The translations under genes and the position numbers were made by a program. Source: Mariniflexile litorale (lineage in GTDB: Bacteria > Bacteroidota > Bacteroidia > Flavobacteriales > Flavobacteriaceae). From it: 64,000 nt of DNA. Below are positions 44,859 through 53,310 of this stretch, in pieces. Where the stretch lies: NCBI RefSeq assembly GCF_031128465.2, contig NZ_CP155618.1, positions 4,144,501-4,208,500 of the forward strand. The letters run 5' to 3'. The notes under the pieces were generated by a model that did not search any database, had not been told where the DNA came from, and saw nothing but the letters and a program-made list of their open reading frames with translations. The first letter of the stretch is position 1, and the number at the start of each line of letters is the position of its first letter.

Positions 44859-44922
44859 GTGCAAAGGTTCAAAGTTGCAAAGGTGCAAAGTTGCAAAGGT
44901 GCAAAGGTGCAAAGGTGCTAAG
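44859..44922. repeat. Octamer tandem repeat (GTGCAAAG)n
   Basis: Eight head-to-tail 8-bp units: GTGCAAAG with variants GTTCAAAG, TTGCAAAG and GTGCTAAG. It lies between the convergent DinB-like and NDH-2 genes, 10 bases from the latter's stop. Copy number probably varies between strains. Confidence 0.88.
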
Positions 44923-44931
44923 TAAAATAGT

Positions 44932-46215
44932 TTAACTTTTAAGTTTCTTTTTAAACGGACGTATAATTAATCTAGCTTCTCTATCAAATCGAATATAATT
45001 ATATACCCAATTTATAAAAACCACCATACGGTTTCTAAAGCCTATTAAAAAAAACAGGTGAACAAACATCCAAACATACCAGGCAAAAACACCTTGAAAT
45101 TTGAATTTTGGTAAATCTACAACCGCTTTATTCCTTCCTATAGTTGCCATAGCTCCTTTATCATTATAAACAAATGGTTGCATGGGTTGCTCTTCAATTA
45201 ACCGAACCATATTTTCACCCAATTGTTTTCCTTGTTGAATGGCTGGTTGCGCCATCATAGGTAAGCCCTGAGGGCATTCATTAGTAATCATACAAGCAAT
45301 ATCACCAATGGCAAAAATATTTTTTAGTCCTTTTACCTGGTTGAATTCATCTACAATTAATCGGTCGCTTTTAGTAACAAATTCGCCAGCATCCAATCCT
45401 TTTATGTTGGCTCCTTTTACACCTGCCGCCCAAACTAAAGTAGCGGTTTCAAAGGTTAAATCGGTATTGGTAGTAACGGTTTTACCATCATAGTTAGTCA
45501 CTCTTACATTCTTCCAAACATTAACTCCTAACTTTTCCAAGAAATCTTCGGCTTTTTCAGAGGCCTGAGCACTCATTCCCTTTAAAATACAGTCGCTGGA
45601 TTGAATGATATGAATTTGCGCTAAACGTGTATCTAAATCGGGATAATCTTTAGGCAGAATCCCCTTTTTAATTTCAGCCAAAGCACCTGCAAGTTCAACA
45701 CCAGTTGGCCCACCTCCTACAATAACAAAATTCATTAATGCGTTACGTTCGTTTAAATCGGAAGTCAATAAAGCATCTTCAAAATTTTCCAATATTAAAC
45801 TTCTTAAGTTTAAAGATTCAGGTATGGTTTTCATAGCCATACTCTTCTTTTCAATTTCGGTGTTTCCAAAATAATTAGTTTCAGCACCTGAAGCTACAAC
45901 CAAATAATCAAACTTGAGTTCTCCAATATTAGTTAAAACTTTATTTTCTAATGTGTTTATCTCTTCAACATTGGCCAATCTAAAATGAAAATTCGGGAAA
46001 TCTTTTAATATCTTCCGAATGGGATATGCTATAGAATCGGGCTCCAAACCACCTGTAGACACCTGATAAAGAAGTGGTTGAAATGTATGATAGTTATGTT
46101 TGTCTAGTAAAACGACCTGTACTTCTTGCTTCGATAGTTTTTTTGCCAACGCAACGCCCGCAAAACCACCACCTATAATTACGATGCGAGGAAAACTTGT
46201 TCTTGGTATATTCAT
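44932..46215 (-). CDS. ndh: Type II NADH dehydrogenase (NDH-2)
   Basis: A 427-residue flavoprotein with two nucleotide-binding folds: FAD site IIGGGFAGVALAKK near the N-terminus and NADH site FVIVGGGPTGVELAGALAE in the middle. IFAIGDIAC near 305 contacts FAD. The C-terminal part (WMFVHLFFLIGFRNRMVVF) is an amphipathic membrane anchor typical of NDH-2. It passes electrons from NADH to quinone without pumping protons. It is a single gene, divergent from lpd. Confidence 0.92.
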   Translation of the reverse strand: MNIPRTSFPRIVIIGGGFAGVALAKKLSKQEVQVVLLDKHNYHTFQPLLYQVSTGGLEPDSIAYPIRKILKDFPNFHFRLANVEEINTLENKVLTNIGELKFDYLVVASGAETNYFGNTEIEKKSMAMKTIPESLNLRSLILENFEDALLTSDLNERNALMNFVIVGGGPTGVELAGALAEIKKGILPKDYPDLDTRLAQIHIIQSSDCILKGMSAQASEKAEDFLEKLGVNVWKNVRVTNYDGKTVTTNTDLTFETATLVWAAGVKGANIKGLDAGEFVTKSDRLIVDEFNQVKGLKNIFAIGDIACMITNECPQGLPMMAQPAIQQGKQLGENMVRLIEEQPMQPFVYNDKGAMATIGRNKAVVDLPKFKFQGVFAWYVWMFVHLFFLIGFRNRMVVFINWVYNYIRFDREARLIIRPFKKKLKS

Positions 46216-46329
46216 AAAGTTAAACTTATAACAAAGGTAATAAAAGATATAAATTTATAGACTTCTAAATTCTTTATTCAAATTAGGTTTCGTAAATTCG
46301 TAGGCTGAAATAACGATTAAAAAAATCTC

Positions 46330-47706
46330 ATGAGTAAATACGATATTATTGTTCTTGGAAGTGGCCCTGGCGGTTATGTTGCAGCTATTAGAGCTTCACA
46401 ATTAGGTTTTAAAACCGCTGTTATTGAAAAAGAAAGCCTTGGTGGTGTATGTTTAAATTGGGGATGTATCCCAACTAAAGCATTGTTAAAATCTGCTCAA
46501 GTATTTGAATATCTTAAGCATGCAGATGACTATGGTTTATCTGTTAAAGAATATGATAAAGATTTTAATGCTGTTGTTAATCGGAGCCGAGGTGTTGCCG
46601 ATGGTATGAGTAAAGGTGTTCAATTCTTAATGAAAAAGAACAAAATAGACGTTATTAACGGTTATGGAAAACTTAAACCAGGTAAAAAAATAGATGTTGA
46701 TGGTACTGAATACAGTGCAGATCACATTATCATAGCTACTGGAGCCCGTTCTCGTGAGTTGCCTAACTTACCACAAGATGGTAAAAAAGTGATTGGATAT
46801 AGAGAAGCGATGAGCTTACCAAACCAACCTAAAAAAATGATTGTTGTAGGTTCTGGAGCGATTGGTGTGGAATTCGCTTATTTCTATAATTCTATGGGTA
46901 CAGAAGTTACTGTTGTAGAATATTTACCAAACGTAGTACCTGTTGAAGATGAAGATGTATCTAAACAATTAGAAAAATCTTTTAAGAAAAGTGGTATTAA
47001 TGTCATGACTTCTGCCGAAGTTACTAAAGTAGACACATCTGGTGATGGTGTTAAAGCTACCGTTAAAACGAGTAAGGGCGAAGAAGTTTTAGAAGCCGAT
47101 ATTATTTTATCTGCTGTTGGAATAAAAACAAATATTGAAAACATTGGTTTGGAAGATGTTGGAATTGTTGTGGATCGCGATAAAATTTTAGTAAACACCT
47201 TTTATCAAACCAACATTCCTGGATACTACGCTATTGGAGATGTTACACCTGGACAAGCATTAGCACACGTTGCTTCGGCTGAAGGGATTTTATGTGTTGA
47301 AAAAATTGCTGGACAACATGTGGAGGCTTTAGATTATGGAAATATCCCAGGTTGTACTTACTGCACTCCTGAAATTGCTAGTGTTGGATTAACAGAAAAA
47401 CAAGCTAAGGAAAAAGGATTGGATATTAAAGTTGGAAAATTCCCATTCTCTGCTTCTGGTAAAGCAAGTGCTAGTGGTAACAAAGATGGTTTTGTAAAAG
47501 TAATTTTTGATGCTAAATATGGCGAATGGTTAGGTTGCCACATGATTGGTGCTGGTGTAACCGATATGATTGCCGAAGCTGTTTTAGGTAGAAAATTAGA
47601 AACTACAGGACACGAAGTATTAAAAACAGTACATCCACACCCTACCATGAGTGAAGCGGTTATGGAAGCTGTTGCTGCTGCTTATGATGAAGTAATTCAT
47701 TTGTAG
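46330..47706 (+). CDS. lpd: Dihydrolipoyl dehydrogenase
   Basis: A 458-residue flavoenzyme, the E3 component of 2-oxoacid dehydrogenase complexes and perhaps the glycine cleavage system. It has FAD site VLGSGPGGYVAAI, redox disulfide Cys41/Cys46 (CLNWGC), NAD site VVGSGAIGVEFAYF, and the interface His-Glu in HPHPTMSEAVMEA. The length is normal. It is monocistronic; no E1 or E2 gene is adjacent. Confidence 0.95.
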   Translation: MSKYDIIVLGSGPGGYVAAIRASQLGFKTAVIEKESLGGVCLNWGCIPTKALLKSAQVFEYLKHADDYGLSVKEYDKDFNAVVNRSRGVADGMSKGVQFLMKKNKIDVINGYGKLKPGKKIDVDGTEYSADHIIIATGARSRELPNLPQDGKKVIGYREAMSLPNQPKKMIVVGSGAIGVEFAYFYNSMGTEVTVVEYLPNVVPVEDEDVSKQLEKSFKKSGINVMTSAEVTKVDTSGDGVKATVKTSKGEEVLEADIILSAVGIKTNIENIGLEDVGIVVDRDKILVNTFYQTNIPGYYAIGDVTPGQALAHVASAEGILCVEKIAGQHVEALDYGNIPGCTYCTPEIASVGLTEKQAKEKGLDIKVGKFPFSASGKASASGNKDGFVKVIFDAKYGEWLGCHMIGAGVTDMIAEAVLGRKLETTGHEVLKTVHPHPTMSEAVMEAVAAAYDEVIHL

Positions 47707-47744
47707 ACTTCTTAAATTATTAGATTTTAGACTTAATTAGATAT

Positions 47745-47883
47745 AAAAGAGGTTGTCTGAAAAGTGTTATTCTGAGTCATATTGAGCCTGTCGAAATATT
47801 CAAACTTATTGATAATCCATATCAGTTTCGACAAGCTCAACCTGACAAAGTAAATAAAATACATTTTTCAGACAGCCTCTTTT
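47745..47883. repeat. Nested inverted-repeat element
   Basis: Outer arms AAAAGAGGTTGTCTGAAAA (47745) and TTTTTCAGACAGCCTCTTTT (47864-47883) pair with one mismatch. Inner arms TTGAGCCTGTCGAAA (47782-47796) and TTTCGACAAGCTCAA (47826-47840) also pair with one mismatch. TTGAGCTTGTCGAAA-type palindromes are dispersed in many Bacteroidota genomes. The element sits between convergent genes and may also end transcription both ways. Confidence 0.75.
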
Positions 47884-47887
47884 AATT

Positions 47888-48352
47888 TTAGAATCTAAAT
47901 TTTGACCCTAATGTAAAGGAATTTTTAGATCCAAAACTATAATCTGTATTTATTGGCATGTCATCAGTTAACAGGTAATTAAACTTCGCTTCTATCAAAA
48001 CCCCCTCAAATACATCATATTGAATGCCCATAGTTCCATATACTGAGGGTGGACTTTCAATACCCATAGTATTCGTGTAAAAATCCAATTTTGGACCGAT
48101 TAAAAAACTCGTATTTTTTGTTATATGATACTTTAACAATAAAGGAAATTCAAATACAGCAAACTCACCACCTACCCTTATTTGCTTTTCTTGCTTAAAA
48201 GCCCAATGACTGTTTATCCTAATCTCATTAAAATAATTTGTAGATTCAACCGTAGCTTCTTTTGGGTTATTTAAATTATCTTTCTGCGCGTCTACTTGTG
48301 CCACCATGTTTATAGTAAACAACATAAGTGTTAAGATCATTTTAATTTTCAT
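47888..48352 (-). CDS. Outer-membrane beta-barrel-like protein, 154 residues
   Basis: A signal peptide (LTLMLFTINMVAQ) precedes alternating hydrophobic strands ending in the aromatic FTLGSKFRF, the C-terminal signature of outer-membrane barrels. GVLIEAKFNYLLTDDMPI resembles the porin-family OMP_b-brl pattern. At 154 residues it is short, compatible with an eight-strand barrel. The ligand is unknown. The nested repeat element starts right after the stop. Confidence 0.7.
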   Translation of the reverse strand: MKIKMILTLMLFTINMVAQVDAQKDNLNNPKEATVESTNYFNEIRINSHWAFKQEKQIRVGGEFAVFEFPLLLKYHITKNTSFLIGPKLDFYTNTMGIESPPSVYGTMGIQYDVFEGVLIEAKFNYLLTDDMPINTDYSFGSKNSFTLGSKFRF

Positions 48353-48487
48353 AATAGATAATTTTATTGATTAGTATAAAGCAAATCTATCACGAAGTCT
48401 TGTTAAAATTCTAACAAAGAAATCTTAAATATATTGTAAAGTCAAATTATAACATATGAAATATCTTAAGAAGTATATGTGTTCAAT

Positions 48488-48904
48488 TTATAAAAAACTT
48501 TGAATAGCTAACTCGTAACTTTGCAAGCCAAAACCAAGAATGACACCTCGGGCATTTGGTGAAATAAATGATTGATGCCGAAATTCTTCTCTATTAAATG
48601 TATTAGAAATGTGTACTTCTACTACAGGCGTTTCAATGGCTTTTACAGCATCACCAATCCCAATAGATGTGTGCGTATAAGCAGCAGCGTTTAAAATGAT
48701 ACCATCATAGCTAAATCCTACTTCGTGTAATTTATCAATAAGTTCTCCTTCTATATTCGATTGAAAATAATCTATCTCTGCATCTGGGTATTTACTAACT
48801 ACTTCCTCTAAAAACTCAGTAAAGGATAAACTACCATATATATTCGGTTCTCTTTTTCCTAACAAATTTAAGTTAGGACCGTTGATGATCATTAATTTTT
48901 TCAT
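48488..48904 (-). CDS. aroQ: 3-dehydroquinate dehydratase, type II
   Basis: A 138-residue shikimate-pathway enzyme that removes water from 3-dehydroquinate. It opens with IINGPNLNLLGKREPNIYG, containing the catalytic Arg and Tyr. NAAAYTHTSIGI, VVEVHISN and the RHQSFISP segment complete the active site. The length is slightly shorter than the usual 140-150. It stands alone here, not in an aro operon. Confidence 0.95.
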   Translation of the reverse strand: MKKLMIINGPNLNLLGKREPNIYGSLSFTEFLEEVVSKYPDAEIDYFQSNIEGELIDKLHEVGFSYDGIILNAAAYTHTSIGIGDAVKAIETPVVEVHISNTFNREEFRHQSFISPNARGVILGFGLQSYELAIQSFL

Positions 48905-48931
48905 ACCGTAAATATATTAAAAATTGGGCAT

Positions 48932-48962
48932 AAAAAAAGGATGCCAATTGGCACCCTTTTTA
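48932..48962. terminator. Terminator between OMP gene and aroQ
   Basis: AAAAAGGATGCC and GGCACCCTTTTT pair around AATT with one G-U-type position. It follows the stop of the minus-strand porin-like gene by 20 bases. Confidence 0.75.
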
Positions 48963-48981
48963 ATATAAAGTTTGAGTATTA

Positions 48982-49494
48982 TTAAAATCTATATCCAAGA
49001 CCAACAAATAATCCGCTTATTTTAGAAGAATATCCACTTGGAGCATCTTCAATTAAATTAGCTAAACCCATGTTGTATCTAGCTTCTAAAAATAAGTCTT
49101 CTGTAAGATCATAAGCAACACCTGCTTCAATTCCGTAATTGAAAGATTTATATCCTTCTTCTGAATCAAGTAAAAATCCTAAACTAGGACCAACCAATGC
49201 GTCAAATTTTTCTGAAAGAGCAATTTTAGCCATTAAAGGAATACTAACTTGATCAAAACCTTCTATTGATACATACAGAACTTCTGGTTGAAAAGTAAAA
49301 GAATCAGAAAGACCTATTTCAGCAAAAGCACCAATATAAAATCCTGTTTCAGAACCAGTAAGACTAATACCTTCCATTTTTAATTTGCTTGATGCAAAAT
49401 CAGCACCAGCTTTCAGTCCAAATGTTGTTTCTTGAGCATTAACATTACTCATTGCAAATACTGCAATTACAGCGCCTAATAATAATTTTTTCAT
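48982..49494 (-). CDS. Porin-family outer-membrane beta-barrel protein
   Basis: The start is set at 49494 (MKKLLLGAVIAVFAMSNVNA), which begins a clean signal peptide; a longer frame opens at 49530. The mature part of about 150 residues is an OMP_b-brl barrel (TTFGLKAGADFASSKLKMEG; end FVGLGYRF with C-terminal Phe). Such eight-strand barrels are abundant in flavobacteria; the role is unknown. It has its own terminator before aroQ. Confidence 0.88.
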   Translation of the reverse strand: MKKLLLGAVIAVFAMSNVNAQETTFGLKAGADFASSKLKMEGISLTGSETGFYIGAFAEIGLSDSFTFQPEVLYVSIEGFDQVSIPLMAKIALSEKFDALVGPSLGFLLDSEEGYKSFNYGIEAGVAYDLTEDLFLEARYNMGLANLIEDAPSGYSSKISGLFVGLGYRF

Positions 49495-49748
49495 AATTTT
49501 TAAATATTTAATTTGATTAATTCGGAACAAACTAAGTTCTTTTTTCTCACACTAGCAAATGAATTCTTATAATTTTTTTCCATTTCATCGGAATAATGTG
49601 TATTTCAACGGGTTACGGTTGGGTTGGTATGTCATAAAATTATACTATTTTTACACGTCTCTAATGAGTAAAGTATAAAATTCAGTTAATATAAATTACC
49701 TAGGATATCGAATTGTATCTGATATTTATAAAAAATTAAAGAGGATAG

Positions 49749-50645
49749 ATGAAATGGGAAAATGCACTAAATGATTATATACTCTATTTAAAGATAGAAC
49801 GTGGCTTATCCAAAAATTCTATTGATAACTATCGTTTTGATGTAAAAAAACTCATTAGTTATTTAGAAGATCATCATATGGATGAATCGCCTATTTCAAT
49901 TAAAGCCGAAACTATTCAACAGTTTATATACCAAACTGCCAAAACGGTGAACTCACGGTCTCAATCACGATTAATCTCTGGCTTACGCAGTTTTTTTGGT
50001 TATTTAGTGTTTGAAGATTATATTACAGTAAATCCATTAGAACTTATTGAATCGCCTAAAATAGGCCGCAAATTACCCGACACCCTTTCTGAGGAAGAAA
50101 TTGACAAACTAATAAACGCTATTGATTTAAGTAAACCCGAAGGTGAACGTAATCGTGCCATGTTAGAAACCTTATACGGTTGTGGGTTGCGCGTAAGCGA
50201 ACTTATTAGTCTTAAAATTTCAGATTTATTTTTTGAAGAAGGCTTTATTAAAGTAACTGGTAAAGGAGATAAGCAAAGGTTTGTACCTATAATAGGGGTT
50301 ACTCAAAAATATATTAACATCTATAGAAGTGAAATTCGCAACCACATGGTTATTAAAAATGGCTATGAAGACAACTTATTTTTAAATCGTAGAGGCAAAC
50401 AACTTACACGAGCTATGGTTTTTACTATTATAAAACAGCTTGCAGAAAAAATCGGATTAAAAAAAAGCATATCACCTCATACTTTTAGGCATTCATTTGC
50501 TACACATTTATTACAGAATAATGCCGATTTGAGGTCTATTCAACTTATGTTAGGGCATGAAAGCATCACCACTACCGAAATTTATGTGCATCTCGATAAA
50601 AGTCATTTAACTAAAGTTGTAGAGAAATACCATCCTAGGAAGTGA
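49749..50645 (+). CDS. xerD: Site-specific tyrosine recombinase XerD/XerC
   Basis: A 298-residue recombinase, the usual size. It has the core-binding domain (about 5-90), catalytic Arg in CGLRVSELISL, His and Arg in SPHTFRHSFATHLL, and Tyr in ITTTEIYVH. It resolves chromosome dimers at dif. Compared with the cassette recombinase at 12558 it lacks the N-terminal extension. It is placed between core genes and is monocistronic. Confidence 0.93.
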   Translation: MKWENALNDYILYLKIERGLSKNSIDNYRFDVKKLISYLEDHHMDESPISIKAETIQQFIYQTAKTVNSRSQSRLISGLRSFFGYLVFEDYITVNPLELIESPKIGRKLPDTLSEEEIDKLINAIDLSKPEGERNRAMLETLYGCGLRVSELISLKISDLFFEEGFIKVTGKGDKQRFVPIIGVTQKYINIYRSEIRNHMVIKNGYEDNLFLNRRGKQLTRAMVFTIIKQLAEKIGLKKSISPHTFRHSFATHLLQNNADLRSIQLMLGHESITTTEIYVHLDKSHLTKVVEKYHPRK

Positions 50646-50667
50646 CGTTAGGCTTTAGGCAAAAATA

Positions 50668-50694
50668 AAAAATCCAGCTTGAGCTGGATTTTTT
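50668..50694. terminator. Bidirectional terminator between xerD and rny
   Basis: AAAAATCCAGC and GCTGGATTTTT pair around TTGA, with T-runs on both strands. It serves the convergent xerD and rny genes. Confidence 0.88.
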
Positions 50695-50714
50695 ATTTAT
50701 AATATTAGAGTTAA

Positions 50715-52289
50715 TTACTTCGCAATATTAACCGCTCTTGTTTCTCTAATAACTGTTACTTTAACTTGACCTGGATAGGTCATATCAGTTTGTACTTTTT
50801 GAGAAATACTGAACGATAAATCGGCTGCTTTTTGATCGTCTACTTTTTCACTTTCAACAATCACACGTAATTCTCTACCTGCTTGAATGGCATAGGCCTT
50901 TTTAACGCCATTAAAACCAAAAGCAATATCTTCCAAATCTTTTAAACGTTGAATATAACTATCTAAAACTTGTCTGCGAGCTCCAGGACGTGCTCCAGAA
51001 ATAGCATCACAAACTTGAATAATTGGTGAAATTAAAAATTTCATTTCTACTTCATCATGGTGAGCTCCAATAGCATTACATACTTCAGGGATTTCTCCGT
51101 ATTTTTCCGCCCATTGCATACCAAGAATAGCATGTGGTGTTTCCATGTCCGCCTCGGCATCTGGCACTTTACCAATATCATGTAATAAACCAGCACGTTT
51201 TGCAAGTTTTGGATTTAAACCTAATTCTGCAGCCATCACACCACAAAGTTTAGCCACTTCACGCGAGTGTTGTAATAGGTTTTGACCGTAAGAAGAACGA
51301 TACTTCATTCTCCCTACCATTTTAATAAGTTCTGGATGTAAGTTGTGAATTCCTAGATCTATCACCGTACGCTTACCTACTTCTATAATTTCCTGCTCAA
51401 TTTGTTTTTTTGTTTTCTCAACTACTTCTTCAATTCTTGCGGGGTGAATTCTACCATCCGTTACTAATTTGTGTAATGATAAACGAGCAATTTCACGTCT
51501 TACTGAATCAAAACAAGATAATATAATGGCTTCTGGTGTATCATCAACAATAATTTCTACACCAGTAGCCGCTTCGATGGCACGAATGTTTCGACCTTCA
51601 CGACCAATAATGCGTCCTTTTACATCATCCGATTCTATGTTAAATACAGATACGCAATTATCAACTGCTTCTTCTGTACCTATGCGTTGAATGGTGTTAA
51701 TAATGATTTTTTTAGCATCTTGTTCAGCAGTTAATTTAGCTTCTTCCATAGAACTTTGAATGTATGACATGGCATCATTCTTAGCTTCACCTTTTAAAGA
51801 TTCTACCAATTGTTCTTTAGCATCTTCAGCCGAAAGACTCGAAATTATTTCTAATTGCTTGACTTGATTTTTATGAAGTTTATCAATTTCTTCTTGTTTT
51901 TTCTCTAAAACATGAAGTCTATGGTCATAATCTGCTTCTTTAGTTTCAAGATTATCATTTAACTTTTTAGTTTTGGCAAGCTCACTAGATATTTGAGATT
52001 CTTTATCTCGAATACGTTTTTCGGCTTCAGCCATTTTTTTGTCGCGCGATAAGATAACTTTTTCGTGCTCCGATTTCAATTCAATAAATTTTTCTTTTGC
52101 TTGAAGAATCTTGTCTTTTTTAATTGACTCACCTTCACTATTGGCTTCTTTAAGTATTAAAGTCGCATCTTTTTTTGCCTCATGTACAAGTTTAGAAGCG
52201 TTGCTTTTTTCTAAGGTTTTCGCTATAATAAAACCTATTACAAGTCCTAATATTACGCTCCCAGCAATCAATATAATTGAGTTATCCAT
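50715..52289 (-). CDS. rny: Ribonuclease Y
   Basis: A 524-residue endoribonuclease that starts mRNA decay at the membrane. An N-terminal helix ([19 protein letters not shown]) anchors it. A long coiled coil (about 30-200) is followed by the KH domain ([18 protein letters not shown]) and HD domain ([21 protein letters not shown]). The order and length match the family. It lies downstream of the 6S-like RNA and zapA on the same strand. Confidence 0.96.
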   Translation of the reverse strand: MDNSIILIAGSVILGLVIGFIIAKTLEKSNASKLVHEAKKDATLILKEANSEGESIKKDKILQAKEKFIELKSEHEKVILSRDKKMAEAEKRIRDKESQISSELAKTKKLNDNLETKEADYDHRLHVLEKKQEEIDKLHKNQVKQLEIISSLSAEDAKEQLVESLKGEAKNDAMSYIQSSMEEAKLTAEQDAKKIIINTIQRIGTEEAVDNCVSVFNIESDDVKGRIIGREGRNIRAIEAATGVEIIVDDTPEAIILSCFDSVRREIARLSLHKLVTDGRIHPARIEEVVEKTKKQIEQEIIEVGKRTVIDLGIHNLHPELIKMVGRMKYRSSYGQNLLQHSREVAKLCGVMAAELGLNPKLAKRAGLLHDIGKVPDAEADMETPHAILGMQWAEKYGEIPEVCNAIGAHHDEVEMKFLISPIIQVCDAISGARPGARRQVLDSYIQRLKDLEDIAFGFNGVKKAYAIQAGRELRVIVESEKVDDQKAADLSFSISQKVQTDMTYPGQVKVTVIRETRAVNIAK

Positions 52290-52314
52290 TATTGTGTTTA
52301 GTTAATTTTTGTAT

Positions 52315-52503
52315 ATAAAAAAGCCTACACTAGCTTAAAGTTTTGTATAAACTCCTTAAAAACAAGTTTAGGGCTAACAAGCTGATCAAGGATCTGCTAG
52401 GTACTGAAATAAATTCAGCAGATGCAGCATGCTTTTACAACTTAAACTCACCCTTTTTAAAGAATTAACGTTGAGTTTATCAAAAAAAATAACTAATGTA
52501 GGC
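52315..52503 (-). ncRNA. ssrS: 6S-like regulatory RNA (6S-Flavo type)
   Basis: On the minus strand GCCTACATTAG (52493-52503) pairs with CTAGTGTAGGC (52323-52333), with one G-U pair, closing a ~180-nt molecule. A T-run (52315-52322) follows directly, as a terminator. The inner sequence is rich in paired arms around an AT-rich bulge. The position between zapA and rny matches where Flavobacteriia keep 6S RNA, as I recall. 6S RNA binds RNA polymerase and lowers transcription in stationary phase. A covariance-model search was not possible. Confidence 0.72.
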
Positions 52504-52533
52504 AGTAACTTTTTAGTTTATTTTAAAGAACAT

Positions 52534-52827
52534 TTAAGAGACTAAGTGGGATTGTAATAAGTTATTTAATGCATTTAGTTTTTCTTCTACATGCTCACTT
52601 ACACTCTCTTTATCTATAGACTTCTGTTCTACTTGAGATGCAAACTGCAAAGCACACATGGCCAATACATCTTGTTTATCTCGAACTGAATAACTTTGCT
52701 CAAATTGTTTAATCATCTCGTCAATCTTTTTAGCCGATTTACGTAATCCCTCTTCTTGACTCGCATCAATAGTTAAAGGATATACTCTATTAGCTATAGA
52801 CAGCTTTATTTTAAGCTTTTCTGACAT
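52534..52827 (-). CDS. zapA: Cell division protein ZapA
   Basis: A 97-residue FtsZ-ring-associated protein. The N-terminal part LKIKLSIANRVYPLTIDAS and the following EEGLRKSAKKIDEMI are the family's dimerisation domain. A C-terminal helix (about 55-95) forms the tetramer. It is preceded by the small coiled-coil gene with 15 bases between them, and followed by the 6S-like RNA. Confidence 0.92.
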   Translation of the reverse strand: MSEKLKIKLSIANRVYPLTIDASQEEGLRKSAKKIDEMIKQFEQSYSVRDKQDVLAMCALQFASQVEQKSIDKESVSEHVEEKLNALNNLLQSHLVS

Positions 52828-52842
52828 TTAATTTGATGTGTC

Positions 52843-53133
52843 TTAATCAGATAATTGAGCAATACAATGATCAATATCTCTAATTAGGGCATTTATTTTA
52901 AGCTTTGTTTCTCTTTTATTGTCGTCACTACCTAGTATTGTATTTGCCATTTTAAGCGCTTCATACTTTTCTTCCCAACTAGCAATATGCGTTTTTTGGT
53001 TTTGAATTTCTTGCTTTGAAACCTTTAATTCTTCATTCAATTTCAAGTTTGCAAGTTTCAAAAGCTCTAGTTTGTGTAATACCTTGCTTATCTTGTTTTC
53101 TAAAGAATCTACAATATCTTCAATATTACTCAT
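52843..53133 (-). CDS. Small coiled-coil protein upstream of zapA
   Basis: A 96-residue protein that is nearly all coiled coil (LENKISKVLHKLELLKLANL; LKVSKQEIQNQKTHIAS). Size and position just upstream of zapA suggest a ZapB-like division factor, but sequence alone cannot confirm that. The two genes are 15 bases apart and probably co-transcribed. Confidence 0.75.
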   Translation of the reverse strand: MSNIEDIVDSLENKISKVLHKLELLKLANLKLNEELKVSKQEIQNQKTHIASWEEKYEALKMANTILGSDDNKRETKLKINALIRDIDHCIAQLSD

Positions 53134-53310
53134 TTACAAATTTCAATACTTATCTCACAAAGTTAACATACCTGCTTATAAATTACAATTGTTTTTTAAT
53201 AAAATTTTAAAATTTTCGTTATTACTCATAATCTATGCTGCGGTTCGATTTTTGTTTTATTCTTTTGTACATTAATAACTAATTAATATTTTAGCAGCAA
53301 CTCCTTTTAT

